Under the pieces are notes generated by a model. It saw only the letters and a program-made list of their open reading frames with translations, was not told where the DNA came from and did not search any database. Positions 1 to 9,068 of a stretch of 64,000 nucleotides of DNA are shown one piece after another (position 1 is the stretch's first letter; every line of letters begins with the position of its first letter). The stretch covers positions 35,680 through 99,679 of the forward strand of contig NZ_JAAVBE010000019.1 of the NCBI RefSeq assembly GCF_014803725.1, given 5' to 3'. A program made the position numbers and the translations under genes. This stretch comes from Desulfovibrio sp. (lineage in GTDB: Bacteria; Desulfobacterota; Desulfovibrionia; Desulfovibrionales; Desulfovibrionaceae).

Positions 1-1124
1 CCGTCAGCGGCGGCGTGGACAGCCTCTGCGCCCTGCTCCTCCTGCGCCGCGCCGGGCATCAGGTGCTCGCCCTGCATGCGCTCCTGGCCGAGCCTTGGGG
101 AGACGCGCCCGCGCCCCTTGAGGGGCTTGCCGCCGCCTGCCGCAGCCTCGGGGTAAAGCTCCATGTGGTGGACCTGCGCGGCCGCTTCAGCCGCGAGGTC
201 ATCGCCCCCTTTGCGGCCGCCTATGCCGAGGGGCGCACCCCCAACCCCTGCGCCCTGTGCAACCGGCACATCAAGTTCGGCGCCCTGCTGGATGCGGCGC
301 TGGAGCTCGGGGCCGAGACGCTGGCCACGGGCCACTATGCGCGCCTTGTGCCGCATTCGAGGCGCGGGGCGCCCGGACCGCTGCTCGCCATGGCCGCGCA
401 TACGCCCAAGGACCAGAGCTATTTTCTCTCCCTCGTGCCGCAGGAAAGGCTCACGCGCGTGATCTTTCCGCTCGCGGAGCTCACCAAGGCTGGCTGCGCG
501 GCACTGGTGGCCGAAGCGGGCCTTGCGGTGCCCGTGCCCGTCGAGAGCCATGACATCTGCTTCGCGCCCGGCGGCGTGAACGCCTATCGGGATTTTCTTG
601 AGCGGAAATGGGCAGAACTGGGCCTCACCCCTGCCGGGCCTGGCCCGGTGCTGCTCTCTGAAGAAAAGGCGGCGGAGACGCCAGGTTCACCGAAAACGCC
701 TGACGAAGCGCGCGCCCTCCGGCGCATCGGCACCCATGCCGGCCTCTGGCGCTATACCGAGGGCCAGCGCCGCGGCCTCTGCATCGCCCATGACGAGGCG
801 CTGCATGTGTTGCGCAAGGATACCGCGGAAAACGCGCTCGTGGTGGGGCCGCGCTCCCGGCTTGGCATGCGCGGCTGTGTGGCGGGGGGCGTGAACCTGC
901 TGGCCGAGCCCGGCTTCTGGCCGGGGCGCCCCCTTGTCCGCTGTCGCTATGGCGGGGGCGTCGTGCCAGCCGAGGTGCGCCTTGAGGAAGGCTCAAACGG
1001 CAAGAAGCTGCATGTCCGCTTCAACGAGACCTGCTTCCCCACGGCGCCGGGCCAGGTGCTGACGCTCTACGATGAAGACGGCGCCGTGCTCGCGGGCGCA
1101 CTTGCAGAAGAAGTCCTGCCGTGA
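1..1124 (+). CDS. mnmA: tRNA-specific 2-thiouridylase MnmA (5' end truncated by window edge)
   Basis: Open frame from the window edge starting VSGGVDS (PP-loop), then NPCALCNRHIKFG, ATGHYAR, KDQSYFLSLVPQ, SHDICF; all typical of MnmA. Confidence 0.9.
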   Translation, partial: VSGGVDSLCALLLLRRAGHQVLALHALLAEPWGDAPAPLEGLAAACRSLGVKLHVVDLRGRFSREVIAPFAAAYAEGRTPNPCALCNRHIKFGALLDAALELGAETLATGHYARLVPHSRRGAPGPLLAMAAHTPKDQSYFLSLVPQERLTRVIFPLAELTKAGCAALVAEAGLAVPVPVESHDICFAPGGVNAYRDFLERKWAELGLTPAGPGPVLLSEEKAAETPGSPKTPDEARALRRIGTHAGLWRYTEGQRRGLCIAHDEALHVLRKDTAENALVVGPRSRLGMRGCVAGGVNLLAEPGFWPGRPLVRCRYGGGVVPAEVRLEEGSNGKKLHVRFNETCFPTAPGQVLTLYDEDGAVLAGALAEEVLP

Positions 1125-1185
1125 AGGAAAACCCGCGCCCCGCAGGCCAGAACCGCAGGGGTGGCCCGCAGGGCGCGGTGTAACG

Positions 1186-1572
1186 CTACTTGGAGGCTGT
1201 TTTGCAAAAAGCCTCGTAGGCCGCGGCATCCATGAGGTCCTTGGGGGCCTCGGCCGTCTTGATGCGCAGGATCCAGCCCTTGCCGTAGGGGTCGCTGTTG
1301 CAGAGCTCGGGCGTGGAATCGAGATCCACATTGGCTTCCAGCACCTCCCCCTTGACCGGGCACACGAGGTCGGTGGTGGCCTTGACGGATTCCACCATGC
1401 CGCAGGCCTCGCCGGCGGCGAGGTAGGAGCCGGCCGAAGGGATGCGCATATAGGTGATGCCGCCCATCTGGTCCTGGGCGTAATCGGTGACGCCGATGAC
1501 GGCGACGCCGTCCTTCATGCGGACCCACATATGGTTCTTACTGTAGCGCAGATCTTCAGGAATGAGAGCCAT
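1186..1572 (-). CDS. gcvH: glycine cleavage system H protein
   Basis: MALIPEDLRYSKNHMWVRM...VESVKATTDLVCPVKGEV (lipoyl-Lys motif) ...NSDPYGKGWILRI. Confidence 0.93.
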   Translation of the reverse strand: MALIPEDLRYSKNHMWVRMKDGVAVIGVTDYAQDQMGGITYMRIPSAGSYLAAGEACGMVESVKATTDLVCPVKGEVLEANVDLDSTPELCNSDPYGKGWILRIKTAEAPKDLMDAAAYEAFCKTASK

Positions 1573-1848
1573 GGGGAGATCCTTCTCGCGCGCGGGCGCG
1601 TTTAGGGGTTTTCGCCGCGGCCCCGAAGCCCGGGGCGCCGTTGCCCGGCCACGCACACGCCTGACCGGCTTTTCCGCAGACTAGCACAGGCCCCGGGCCC
1701 GCGCAAGGCTGGGCGCCCGGGCACCGGGCCTTCCCGAAGAGGAAATGCCCTTTCCATCTTCATGAGATGACAGGATTTTTTTGAAGCACCCGCTTCCGGC
1801 GCGCCTGTGCCCTTGTGCGACAGGCCCAAACTTGCTAAGATGGTCCGC

Positions 1849-2100
1849 ATGAAGGAACTCGACCCGCACGCCATTCGCCCCTGCCTTGCCTGCGGCGGCA
1901 CAGATGCCCATCTCGAATCCATGCTGCCGCCCGGGCGCCGTCAGGAGGTCTGGCGCGTGGTCTGCGCCTGCGGCCAGACGCTCCAGCAATGGTCCGTGAC
2001 CCAGGGCGCCGCCATCCGCGCCTGGAACCGCAACCTCGCCCTGGAGACGGACAATCTCACCCCATCGAGAGAAAGCACGAGAACAGGCTCCAAGAGCTGA
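1849..2100 (+). CDS. small Lar-like (restriction alleviation family) zinc-ribbon protein
   Basis: RPCLACGG...WRVVCACGQTLQQW...AIRAWNR: two CxxC/CxC knuckles plus AxxAWNR tail like Lar/phage zinc ribbons. Confidence 0.6.
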   Translation: MKELDPHAIRPCLACGGTDAHLESMLPPGRRQEVWRVVCACGQTLQQWSVTQGAAIRAWNRNLALETDNLTPSRESTRTGSKS

Positions 2101-2142
2101 GCGTGCGAGCCGGCCCGCGCCCCAAAGCACATACTGTATCGC

Positions 2143-2183
2143 AAAACGCTCCCGTGGCGAATTCCGCCCCGGGAGCGTTTTTT
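2143..2183. terminator. bidirectional intrinsic terminator
   Basis: 12-bp perfect stem AAAACGCTCCCG / CGGGAGCGTTTT with flanking T-run, between convergent genes. Confidence 0.85.
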
Positions 2184-2227
2184 CTGTGCGTCAGCAGAGG
2201 AACGCCGCCCTTTTTCGGGCGAGTCTT

Positions 2228-3019
2228 TTAGAAGGCCTCGTTCCCCGTGATCCTGTCCCAGAGCGAGGGCTCGCCCTGCAACTGGACGGCCGTGGGATCC
2301 ACCCAGCCAAGGATGAGCCGCCCCATGTCCCAGGCGAGGCTGCGCGTGATGAGGCCCGAGGGGTCGGCCGGATTGCGCTCGGTGATGGAAAAGAGGTAGA
2401 AATCGTGCACCTTGCGGGCCTCCATGCTGCCGCCCTCGGCGAGCGACCACAAGAGGTTGCCGGTCTTCACGTCATAGACCTCCATGGAGAGCGAGACGGA
2501 GCTTTCGCCGCCCGAGCCGCCATCCATGAAATGATTGATATAGCCGCCGACAAGTAGCTCCGCCCCCTGCTGGCGCGCGATGGCGAGCGCGCGCTCCCGC
2601 TCGAAGGGGCCGGCCCAGGGCGCGTATTCGAGCGTCTTGAAGGCGCCGAGCGAAAGCCAGACCTGCCATATCTGCCGTGAGAGAAGGTCGCTGAAGGTCA
2701 CGGCATTGGTGGTCTGCTGCACCATGCGCAGGGGCACGAAGAGGGCTGTCGGCTTGTGCCCCAGCGGCGCCGTGGGCGAAACATAGGCCACGGGCGGCTG
2801 GCGGCGCACAAAATTGTCCGTCTGGATCTGGATGGGTGTGCTCAAATCGCCCGTGAGGGTGACGGCCGAGCGGCTGTCGTCGGGGGATTTGGCACAGCCC
2901 GCGGCGGCGAGGCCCAGAAGGAGGACAAGCAGCGGGAAGGCGGTGGCCCGCGCAACGGTCCTGCCGCGGGTTTTGGGGCTGTTTTTGGCGCAGGCGCAAG
3001 CGTTTGGCGTCGAAGTCAT
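2228..3019 (-). CDS. predicted lipoprotein of unknown function
   Basis: Hydrophobic signal followed by lipobox LGLAAAGC; no motif recognised downstream. Confidence 0.75.
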   Translation of the reverse strand: MTSTPNACACAKNSPKTRGRTVARATAFPLLVLLLGLAAAGCAKSPDDSRSAVTLTGDLSTPIQIQTDNFVRRQPPVAYVSPTAPLGHKPTALFVPLRMVQQTTNAVTFSDLLSRQIWQVWLSLGAFKTLEYAPWAGPFERERALAIARQQGAELLVGGYINHFMDGGSGGESSVSLSMEVYDVKTGNLLWSLAEGGSMEARKVHDFYLFSITERNPADPSGLITRSLAWDMGRLILGWVDPTAVQLQGEPSLWDRITGNEAF

Positions 3020-3156
3020 GACAGTATCTCCCTCAGGCGCTGGCGCCCGGCTTCAGTCGATTTCGCTCAGGGGCGGGGGCGGCCATGCGGCCGCTCCCAC
3101 CGTCCTGGAGGAAAAACTGCGAAATCCATGCCAGAAGCGCCCATGACGCCCGGCTG

Positions 3157-4206
3157 TCAACCCTGAAGCGCCGTCATGGCCTGGAGCAGGATAGGACCGA
3201 AGACGAGCGCAAGCGGCACGAAGCCGAAGAGCGTCTGGGCCCAGTTGAGGCGCAGGGCAGCGCGGCAGCCCACGGCCAGGCAGGCGAGGCCCCAGACCAT
3301 GCCGGCCAGCGAGCCCAGCGCCGGGACGATGCAGAGCAGGGCCGGCGTCGAACTGTAGGCCATGATCTGGAAGATGAGCGAAAAGCTCGTGCGCTCGCGC
3401 GCCACGATGCGGTAGGCGAGGAACATGAGCGCCGCGAACACATAGAGCTGGAGCACGAGCAGGCCGCAACGCAACAGCAGGCTCAGGGCGAGGTCGGTCT
3501 TGGGGGCGAGCAGCGTGAGCAGGTTTTCAAGCTGCGGGTCGGTGGCGGCCGCCGGGCTGAGCGCGGAAACGAGCATGGAGCCCCAGAAGCGCTCCACCAC
3601 GGTCTGGATGACGCAGATGACGAGATAGAAGCCGAGCGGGCGCAACTGGCGCGCATGCGGCCTCAAGCCCGCAAAAAAGCGCGGCGCGGCGAACATGACC
3701 CGCAGAACGGTCTGGTAAAAGGCCTGAAGCCAGCCGCCATTGGCCGGGGCAACGTCCCAGGGGTTCACGTCCAGCAGCACGGTATCGCCCGGGGCGGGGG
3801 CCTCCTCCTCGTCACCCTGCGCGAAGCGGGCGGCTTCGCGGGCATAGGCGCGGCGCGCCGTCTCGCGGATGTCTTCCTCTTCCTCGGTTTCAGGCCCCGC
3901 GCCGCGCGCGGGCTTGTCCTCGGCTGGCTCACTGTTGGCACCGGGGATAATGGCGCCCGGCGGCACATCGGATGGTGCGCCGGCGGCGCCCCCGCTCTGC
4001 TGCAGGGGAACGGCCCGGGACCCGGCATCTTCCCGCGGCGGCAGCACGCCGAGCACCCCGTCGCGGACGGAGAAACGGAAACGGCAGGCGCATTGGGGGC
4101 AGGTGGCGATGACCACCTCGCCGGGCAGGCGATCCTCCGGCAAACGACGGCTGAAACCGCACTGCGGGCACACGATATTCACGCGCTTCTCCTCTGGCTT
4201 GGGCAC
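3157..4206 (-). CDS. zinc-ribbon (MJ0042-like) plus YIP1-like membrane domain protein
   Basis: N-terminal CPQCGFSRRLP...ATCPQCACRFRF, C-terminal multi-TM region. Confidence 0.7.
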   Translation of the reverse strand: MPKPEEKRVNIVCPQCGFSRRLPEDRLPGEVVIATCPQCACRFRFSVRDGVLGVLPPREDAGSRAVPLQQSGGAAGAPSDVPPGAIIPGANSEPAEDKPARGAGPETEEEEDIRETARRAYAREAARFAQGDEEEAPAPGDTVLLDVNPWDVAPANGGWLQAFYQTVLRVMFAAPRFFAGLRPHARQLRPLGFYLVICVIQTVVERFWGSMLVSALSPAAATDPQLENLLTLLAPKTDLALSLLLRCGLLVLQLYVFAALMFLAYRIVARERTSFSLIFQIMAYSSTPALLCIVPALGSLAGMVWGLACLAVGCRAALRLNWAQTLFGFVPLALVFGPILLQAMTALQG

Positions 4207-4261
4207 TTGCCCCGCGTCATTCTCGCCCCTTCATAGCCGCTGGCGCACGCGCTGGCAAGCC

Positions 4262-5545
4262 TCAGCCGCCGGCCGGGCGCGCCCCACGCTCCCCTCCACG
4301 CGCCCTGGCCCGGGCCTCCCGGTAGGCGGCAAGCGCTTCGGGGAAAGGCGCCAGGGCGCGCTCGAGCACGCCCTGCCCGAGCGAGAGCGCCACGCCGTAA
4401 TTGGTCATGGGGAGGCCCAGGCTACGGGCTGCTGCCATGCGCCCCAGCATCTGGCGCCTCGTGATGACGCAGCCGCCGCAGTGGATAATGGCCCGCGCGC
4501 CCTCGGGATAGGCGAAAAATTCCGTGCCCGCGGCGACCACCGCCTTCACCTCGCCGCCGGCCAGCGCCCGCAACAGCCGCGGCAGCTTGACGCGCCCGAT
4601 GTCGTCCGCCTGCGGGTGGTGCGAACAGCCCTCCTGGATGACGACCGTATCCCCGGGCGCAAGCCCTTCCAGCGCGGCCGCACCGGCGGCGAGCTCGGCG
4701 AGGTCGCCCTTGAGGCGCGCCATGAGGATGGAAAAGGTCGTCAGGGGCACTTCCTCAGGCGTGGTGGCCACGGTTTCGCGCACGACCTGCGAATCGCAGA
4801 TGACCAGATCCGGCGGCACGGCCAGCCGCCCAAGCACGGCCGCATATTCCCCGGGCGTGGTGATGAGGCAGCTCGCATGGCCGTCCAGGGAGTCGCGGAT
4901 GGTCTGCACCTGCGGCTGGATGAGGCGCCCCTTGGGCGCGCCTGAATCCAGCGGCACCACCAGCACGGCAAGCGCCCCTGCGGGCAACAGGTCCGCGAGG
5001 AGCGGCGGCTGCGTGAGTGCCGCCTCGGGGAGGATGCTCGCCAGCGCCGCCACGACGGCACCCAGGCCGGCGCCGGTCCTGGCGGAAACGGGGATCTCGC
5101 CATCCCGCGCGGGGGCTCCCCCCCCCTTCTCCCCTTCCCTGTCCGCCTTGTTGCGGATGACCACAAAGGGGATGCCCAGTTCCTCAAGCAGGGCCGCAAG
5201 CTCGCGCTCGGGCGTCTCCCAGCGGCCCCTGTCCGTGACGAGCAGGGCGGCGTCCACGCCGCGCAGGGCGTTTTTCGTGCGCTCCACGCGCTGGCCGCCG
5301 AGGGCGCCCTCATCGTCGATGCCCGCCGTATCCAGCAGCACCACAGGCCCGAGCGGCGAGAGCTCCATGGTCTTGGCCACGGGGTCGGTGGTGGTGCCCG
5401 GCGTTTCCGACACGATGGAGACCGGCTGCCCGGCCAGAGCGTTGAGCAGGGAGGACTTGCCGGCATTGCGCCGGCCCACGAGGGCGATATGCGGCCGCAG
5501 CCCTTTGGGCGCGCCCCGGCCCTCCTGCGGCTCAGCGGCGGCCAT
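4262..5545 (-). CDS. hydF: [FeFe]-hydrogenase H-cluster maturation GTPase HydF
   Basis: GRRNAGKSSLLNAL P-loop, TPGTTTDPV, and C-terminal CSHH...HCGGC cluster-ligand motif. Confidence 0.92.
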   Translation of the reverse strand: MAAAEPQEGRGAPKGLRPHIALVGRRNAGKSSLLNALAGQPVSIVSETPGTTTDPVAKTMELSPLGPVVLLDTAGIDDEGALGGQRVERTKNALRGVDAALLVTDRGRWETPERELAALLEELGIPFVVIRNKADREGEKGGGAPARDGEIPVSARTGAGLGAVVAALASILPEAALTQPPLLADLLPAGALAVLVVPLDSGAPKGRLIQPQVQTIRDSLDGHASCLITTPGEYAAVLGRLAVPPDLVICDSQVVRETVATTPEEVPLTTFSILMARLKGDLAELAAGAAALEGLAPGDTVVIQEGCSHHPQADDIGRVKLPRLLRALAGGEVKAVVAAGTEFFAYPEGARAIIHCGGCVITRRQMLGRMAAARSLGLPMTNYGVALSLGQGVLERALAPFPEALAAYREARARARGGERGARPAGG

Positions 5546-6215
5546 CGCCGTCCTCCTTGTGCGCCGGGGCTTCCTTGCCGCGCCCGAGCCAGCCGCGCAC
5601 GAGCTCGATGGCCACCGGCAGCACGGAAATGAGGATGATGGCGTAGACGATGAGGCTGAAATTCTCGCGCACCCACGCGAGGTTGCCGAGGAAGAAGCCG
5701 GCCGAGACGAGCGCGCCCACCCAGAGCAGGCAGCCGATGATGTTGTAGAAGAAAAACACCGCCGGGTTCATGAGTGCGATGCCGGCCACAAAGGGCGCGA
5801 AGGTGCGCACGATGGGGATGAAGCGGGCGAGCACGATGGCCTTGCCGCCATGGCGCTCATAAAAATGGTGCGCCTTGAGCAGGTACTCCTTCTTGATGAA
5901 CCTGGTGTCGCGCGCGAAGATGGGCGGCCCCACATGCCGGCCGATGCAATAGTTCACGGCGTCGCCGCTGATGCCCGCGGCGAGCAGCACGAGCATGATC
6001 TCGGGGTAGCCCATGAGCCCTGCCCCGGCCACCACGCCCGAGGCGAAAAGCAGCGAATCCCCGGGCAGGAAGGGCGTGACCACAAGCCCGGTCTCGCAAA
6101 ACACGATGACGAACAGGATGCCGTAGATCCACATGCCGTACTGGTCCACCAGCTCGAAGAGATGGACGTCGATGTGGAGCACGAAATCCAGAAAAAAGCT
6201 CAATGTTTCCATCAC
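5532..6215 (-). CDS. DedA family membrane protein
   Basis: FCETGLVVTPFLPGDSLLFASG and ARFIPIVRTFAPFVAGIALMN, classical DedA motifs. Confidence 0.92.
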   Translation of the reverse strand: MMETLSFFLDFVLHIDVHLFELVDQYGMWIYGILFVIVFCETGLVVTPFLPGDSLLFASGVVAGAGLMGYPEIMLVLLAAGISGDAVNYCIGRHVGPPIFARDTRFIKKEYLLKAHHFYERHGGKAIVLARFIPIVRTFAPFVAGIALMNPAVFFFYNIIGCLLWVGALVSAGFFLGNLAWVRENFSLIVYAIILISVLPVAIELVRGWLGRGKEAPAHKEDGDGRR

Positions 6216-6337
6216 TCACTCCTGTCGGGGGCCGCGGCTGCCCGGGTGCATGCCCGGCGCTCGCCCGCTGTGCGATGCCACCCCGGCACCGTGCCCGCCT
6301 CTTGTACCCCACGGGCGCCTGTGGCACAACAGGCGCC

Positions 6338-7537
6338 ATGCGCTGCCATCACTGGACGCGGCTCTGCGCGGCCGCACTCTCCGCCCTTTTCCTGCTGCTG
6401 GCCGGCCCCGCCAACGCCGCCGATGCCTACAAGCCGGCCTTCCGCACCCTGGGCGAGCTCACGGGCGAGCCGGCCCTGCGCCTCGATATCAATGTCTGGT
6501 ATCCGGGCATACGCGCGCCGCGCGAGCTCAGCTACACGCCATGGACGCTCTACGCCGCGCGCAACGGGCGCCCGGCCGAGGGGCGCTTTCCCCTGCTCCT
6601 GCTCTCGCACGCGACGCCCGGCACCCGCTTTTCCTACCACGACACGGCGGCCAGACTCGCGGCGCGCGGCTTCGTGGTGGCGGCCCCGGCCCACGCCCGG
6701 GACAGCATGCACAACATGGACGACCTTTTCACCTGGGCGCAGCTCGAAAACCGGGTGAAGGAACTCACGGGCACCATCGACGTGCTGCTGGCGGACAAGG
6801 AACTCTCGGCCTCCATCGACCCTGCGCGCATCGGCGTGCTCGGCTTCGGCACCGGCGGGGCCGCGGCCCTGCTGCTCGGGGGGGCGCTCCCCGACTGCGC
6901 GCCCTGGGGCCAGTATTGCGCGCGGGCAGGCGCCGGAGACGCCTATTGCAATCCCTGGGTGAGGGGCAAGATCGACGCCATCTGCGCGGGTTTCCCGCTC
7001 ACGCGCAGCCTCGCCGACCAGCGCGTCAAGGCCGTGGCCTCCGTTGCGCCCGGCTATGGGCTGTTGTTCGGGCCATCGTCCTTCCGCCATTTTTATCCGC
7101 CGCTCCTGCTCGTGGTGGCCGGAGCGGAAAAGGTGGACAGGCCCGAGCATCATGCCGGCGCCATCGCGCGCCTCCCGGGGCTCAAGGCCACCGTGCTGGA
7201 GCTGCCAGCGGCCGATACCGGCGCCCTCATGGCCCCGTGCCCGCCCTCCATCGCCGCGGAGCTGCCCGAGCTCTGCACCTCGGTCTCGGCGGAAATGCGC
7301 TCGGCCCTGGGGCGGCGCCTCGACGCCGCGCTGGCGGACTTCTTCCTGCGGCATTTGGGGAGCGCCGTTAATGTGCCGCACATCCCGCCCCCGCCCGACC
7401 TCACGCCGCCCGCGCCGGAAAAACCGGCCCCCGCGGCACCTGCAAAGACCAAGAAACGGCGCACCCGCCCGGGCCGCAACCCGTCCGGACGCGGGGGCAG
7501 CCCCTTGCGGCTGGCGTTTTGTTCCGCAACATGCTAG
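6338..7537 (+). CDS. exported alpha/beta-hydrolase (dienelactone hydrolase-like)
   Basis: Signal peptide; LLLLSHATPGTRFSYHDTAARLAARGFVVAAPAH; IGVLGFGTGGAAALLLGG (nucleophile-elbow region). Confidence 0.75.
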   Translation: MRCHHWTRLCAAALSALFLLLAGPANAADAYKPAFRTLGELTGEPALRLDINVWYPGIRAPRELSYTPWTLYAARNGRPAEGRFPLLLLSHATPGTRFSYHDTAARLAARGFVVAAPAHARDSMHNMDDLFTWAQLENRVKELTGTIDVLLADKELSASIDPARIGVLGFGTGGAAALLLGGALPDCAPWGQYCARAGAGDAYCNPWVRGKIDAICAGFPLTRSLADQRVKAVASVAPGYGLLFGPSSFRHFYPPLLLVVAGAEKVDRPEHHAGAIARLPGLKATVLELPAADTGALMAPCPPSIAAELPELCTSVSAEMRSALGRRLDAALADFFLRHLGSAVNVPHIPPPPDLTPPAPEKPAPAAPAKTKKRRTRPGRNPSGRGGSPLRLAFCSATC

Positions 7538-7616
7538 ATTTCCGCCATCCAGACATCCGTCCCTTACCGCTGCCCACGGCCGCGGGCTCACCTTTTGCCA
7601 CCTGAAGGATGCACTC

Positions 7617-9008
7617 ATGCCCGGCACTTCCGCTACCTCCTGGCTGGACCCCGTTGCCATCGAAACGGCACTCGCCCGTGAAAGCGCGCCCGAAACCGCC
7701 GTCGTCCGCGACATCCTCGACAAGGCCGTGGCCCTGGAACCTTTGGGCCCGGACGAGATCGTGGCCCTTTTGCGTGTGCGGAAGCCCGAGGACCTGACCC
7801 TCATTTTCGGCACCGCCGACCTTGTGAAGCAAAAGGTCTACGGCGACCGCATCGTGCTCACCGCGCCGCTGCACGTCAGCAACACCTGTGCCAGCGAATG
7901 CCGCTATTGCGCCTCGCGCAAGGGCAATACCGCGGTCCAACGCAAGCGCCTCAACCCGGCGGAGATCCGCGAGGCTGCGCGCAAGCTCATCCGCCAGGGG
8001 CACAAGCGCGTGGTGCTCGTGAGCGGGCAGAGCACCGAGTCCGATGTGGAATACTGGGCCGAGACCACCGAGGCCCTGCTCAGGCTCTATGACGGCATGG
8101 GCGAGATAAGGCGCGTCAATTTCGACCTCGGCGTGCTCACGCCGGACGAATACGCGGTGCTCAAGCGCACCGAGGCAGGCACGGTCAACATCTATCAGGA
8201 AACCTACCACGAAAAGAGCTATCACGAAGCCCACCCCGGCGGCCCCAAGAGCGACTTTGCCGGCCGCCTCGCCGGCCCGAGCGTGGCGCTTGAGTCCGGC
8301 ATGCCCGATGTGGGCCTCGGGCTCGCGCTCGGCCTCGGCCCGTGGGAATTCGACCTTCTGGGCCTCGCCGCCCACGCCGCGCACCTTGCGCAGGCCTACG
8401 GCGCCGGCGCGCGCACCGTCAACCTGCACCGCGTGCGCCCCGCGCCCGGCTGCGACTTCCAGGCGCCCTATGCCCTGAACGACGACGAATTCCTCCGCGC
8501 GGTCGCCATCACGCGCCTGGCCATTCCGTATACGGGCATCCTGCTCACCACGCGCGAGCCCGCCGGCGTGTGGCGCGAGGCGTGCAATATCGGCTGTTCG
8601 CAACTGCTCACCGGCAGCGTCGCCAATCCCTATGAGAGCTGGACGGACGCGCCCGGCGAAAAGGCGCCCTTCCCCATCGGCGAGGAGTGCCACCTCGATG
8701 AGGTGGTGCGCTTCCTTCTGGAAGAAGCGCGGCACCTGCCCTCGTTCTGCACGGCCTGCCCGCGCCTTGGCCGCAGCGGCCAGGAATTCATCTCCCTCGT
8801 GCGCAACGGCAGCATCAAGTCCCAGTGCGGGCCCAATTCCATGGCCGGCTTCATGGAGTTCCTCATCAATTACGCCACGCCCTACACGCGCCAGCTTGGC
8901 GAAAAGGTCATCGCCGAAAAGCTGGAGCAGTTGCCGGAGCATGAGCGCGGCGCGGCGGAGCGCCTTCTCCAGAAGGTGCGCTCGGGCCGCATGGACGAAT
9001 TCATCTAG
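7617..9008 (+). CDS. hydG: [FeFe]-hydrogenase H-cluster radical SAM maturase HydG
   Basis: CASECRYC radical SAM motif (CX3CX2C) and C-terminal CTAC...SQCGPNS accessory cluster motif. Confidence 0.93.
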   Translation: MPGTSATSWLDPVAIETALARESAPETAVVRDILDKAVALEPLGPDEIVALLRVRKPEDLTLIFGTADLVKQKVYGDRIVLTAPLHVSNTCASECRYCASRKGNTAVQRKRLNPAEIREAARKLIRQGHKRVVLVSGQSTESDVEYWAETTEALLRLYDGMGEIRRVNFDLGVLTPDEYAVLKRTEAGTVNIYQETYHEKSYHEAHPGGPKSDFAGRLAGPSVALESGMPDVGLGLALGLGPWEFDLLGLAAHAAHLAQAYGAGARTVNLHRVRPAPGCDFQAPYALNDDEFLRAVAITRLAIPYTGILLTTREPAGVWREACNIGCSQLLTGSVANPYESWTDAPGEKAPFPIGEECHLDEVVRFLLEEARHLPSFCTACPRLGRSGQEFISLVRNGSIKSQCGPNSMAGFMEFLINYATPYTRQLGEKVIAEKLEQLPEHERGAAERLLQKVRSGRMDEFI

Positions 9009-9068
9009 CGCAGGACACGGCTCCCGGGGCGCGCGAGGGCGGGAAGTCTTCCGCGCCCTGGCGGGCCT

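Noticed and set aside
4524-6758. 744-aa plus-strand ORF opposite hydF/dedA
   Set aside because: Antisense to clear hydF and dedA frames.
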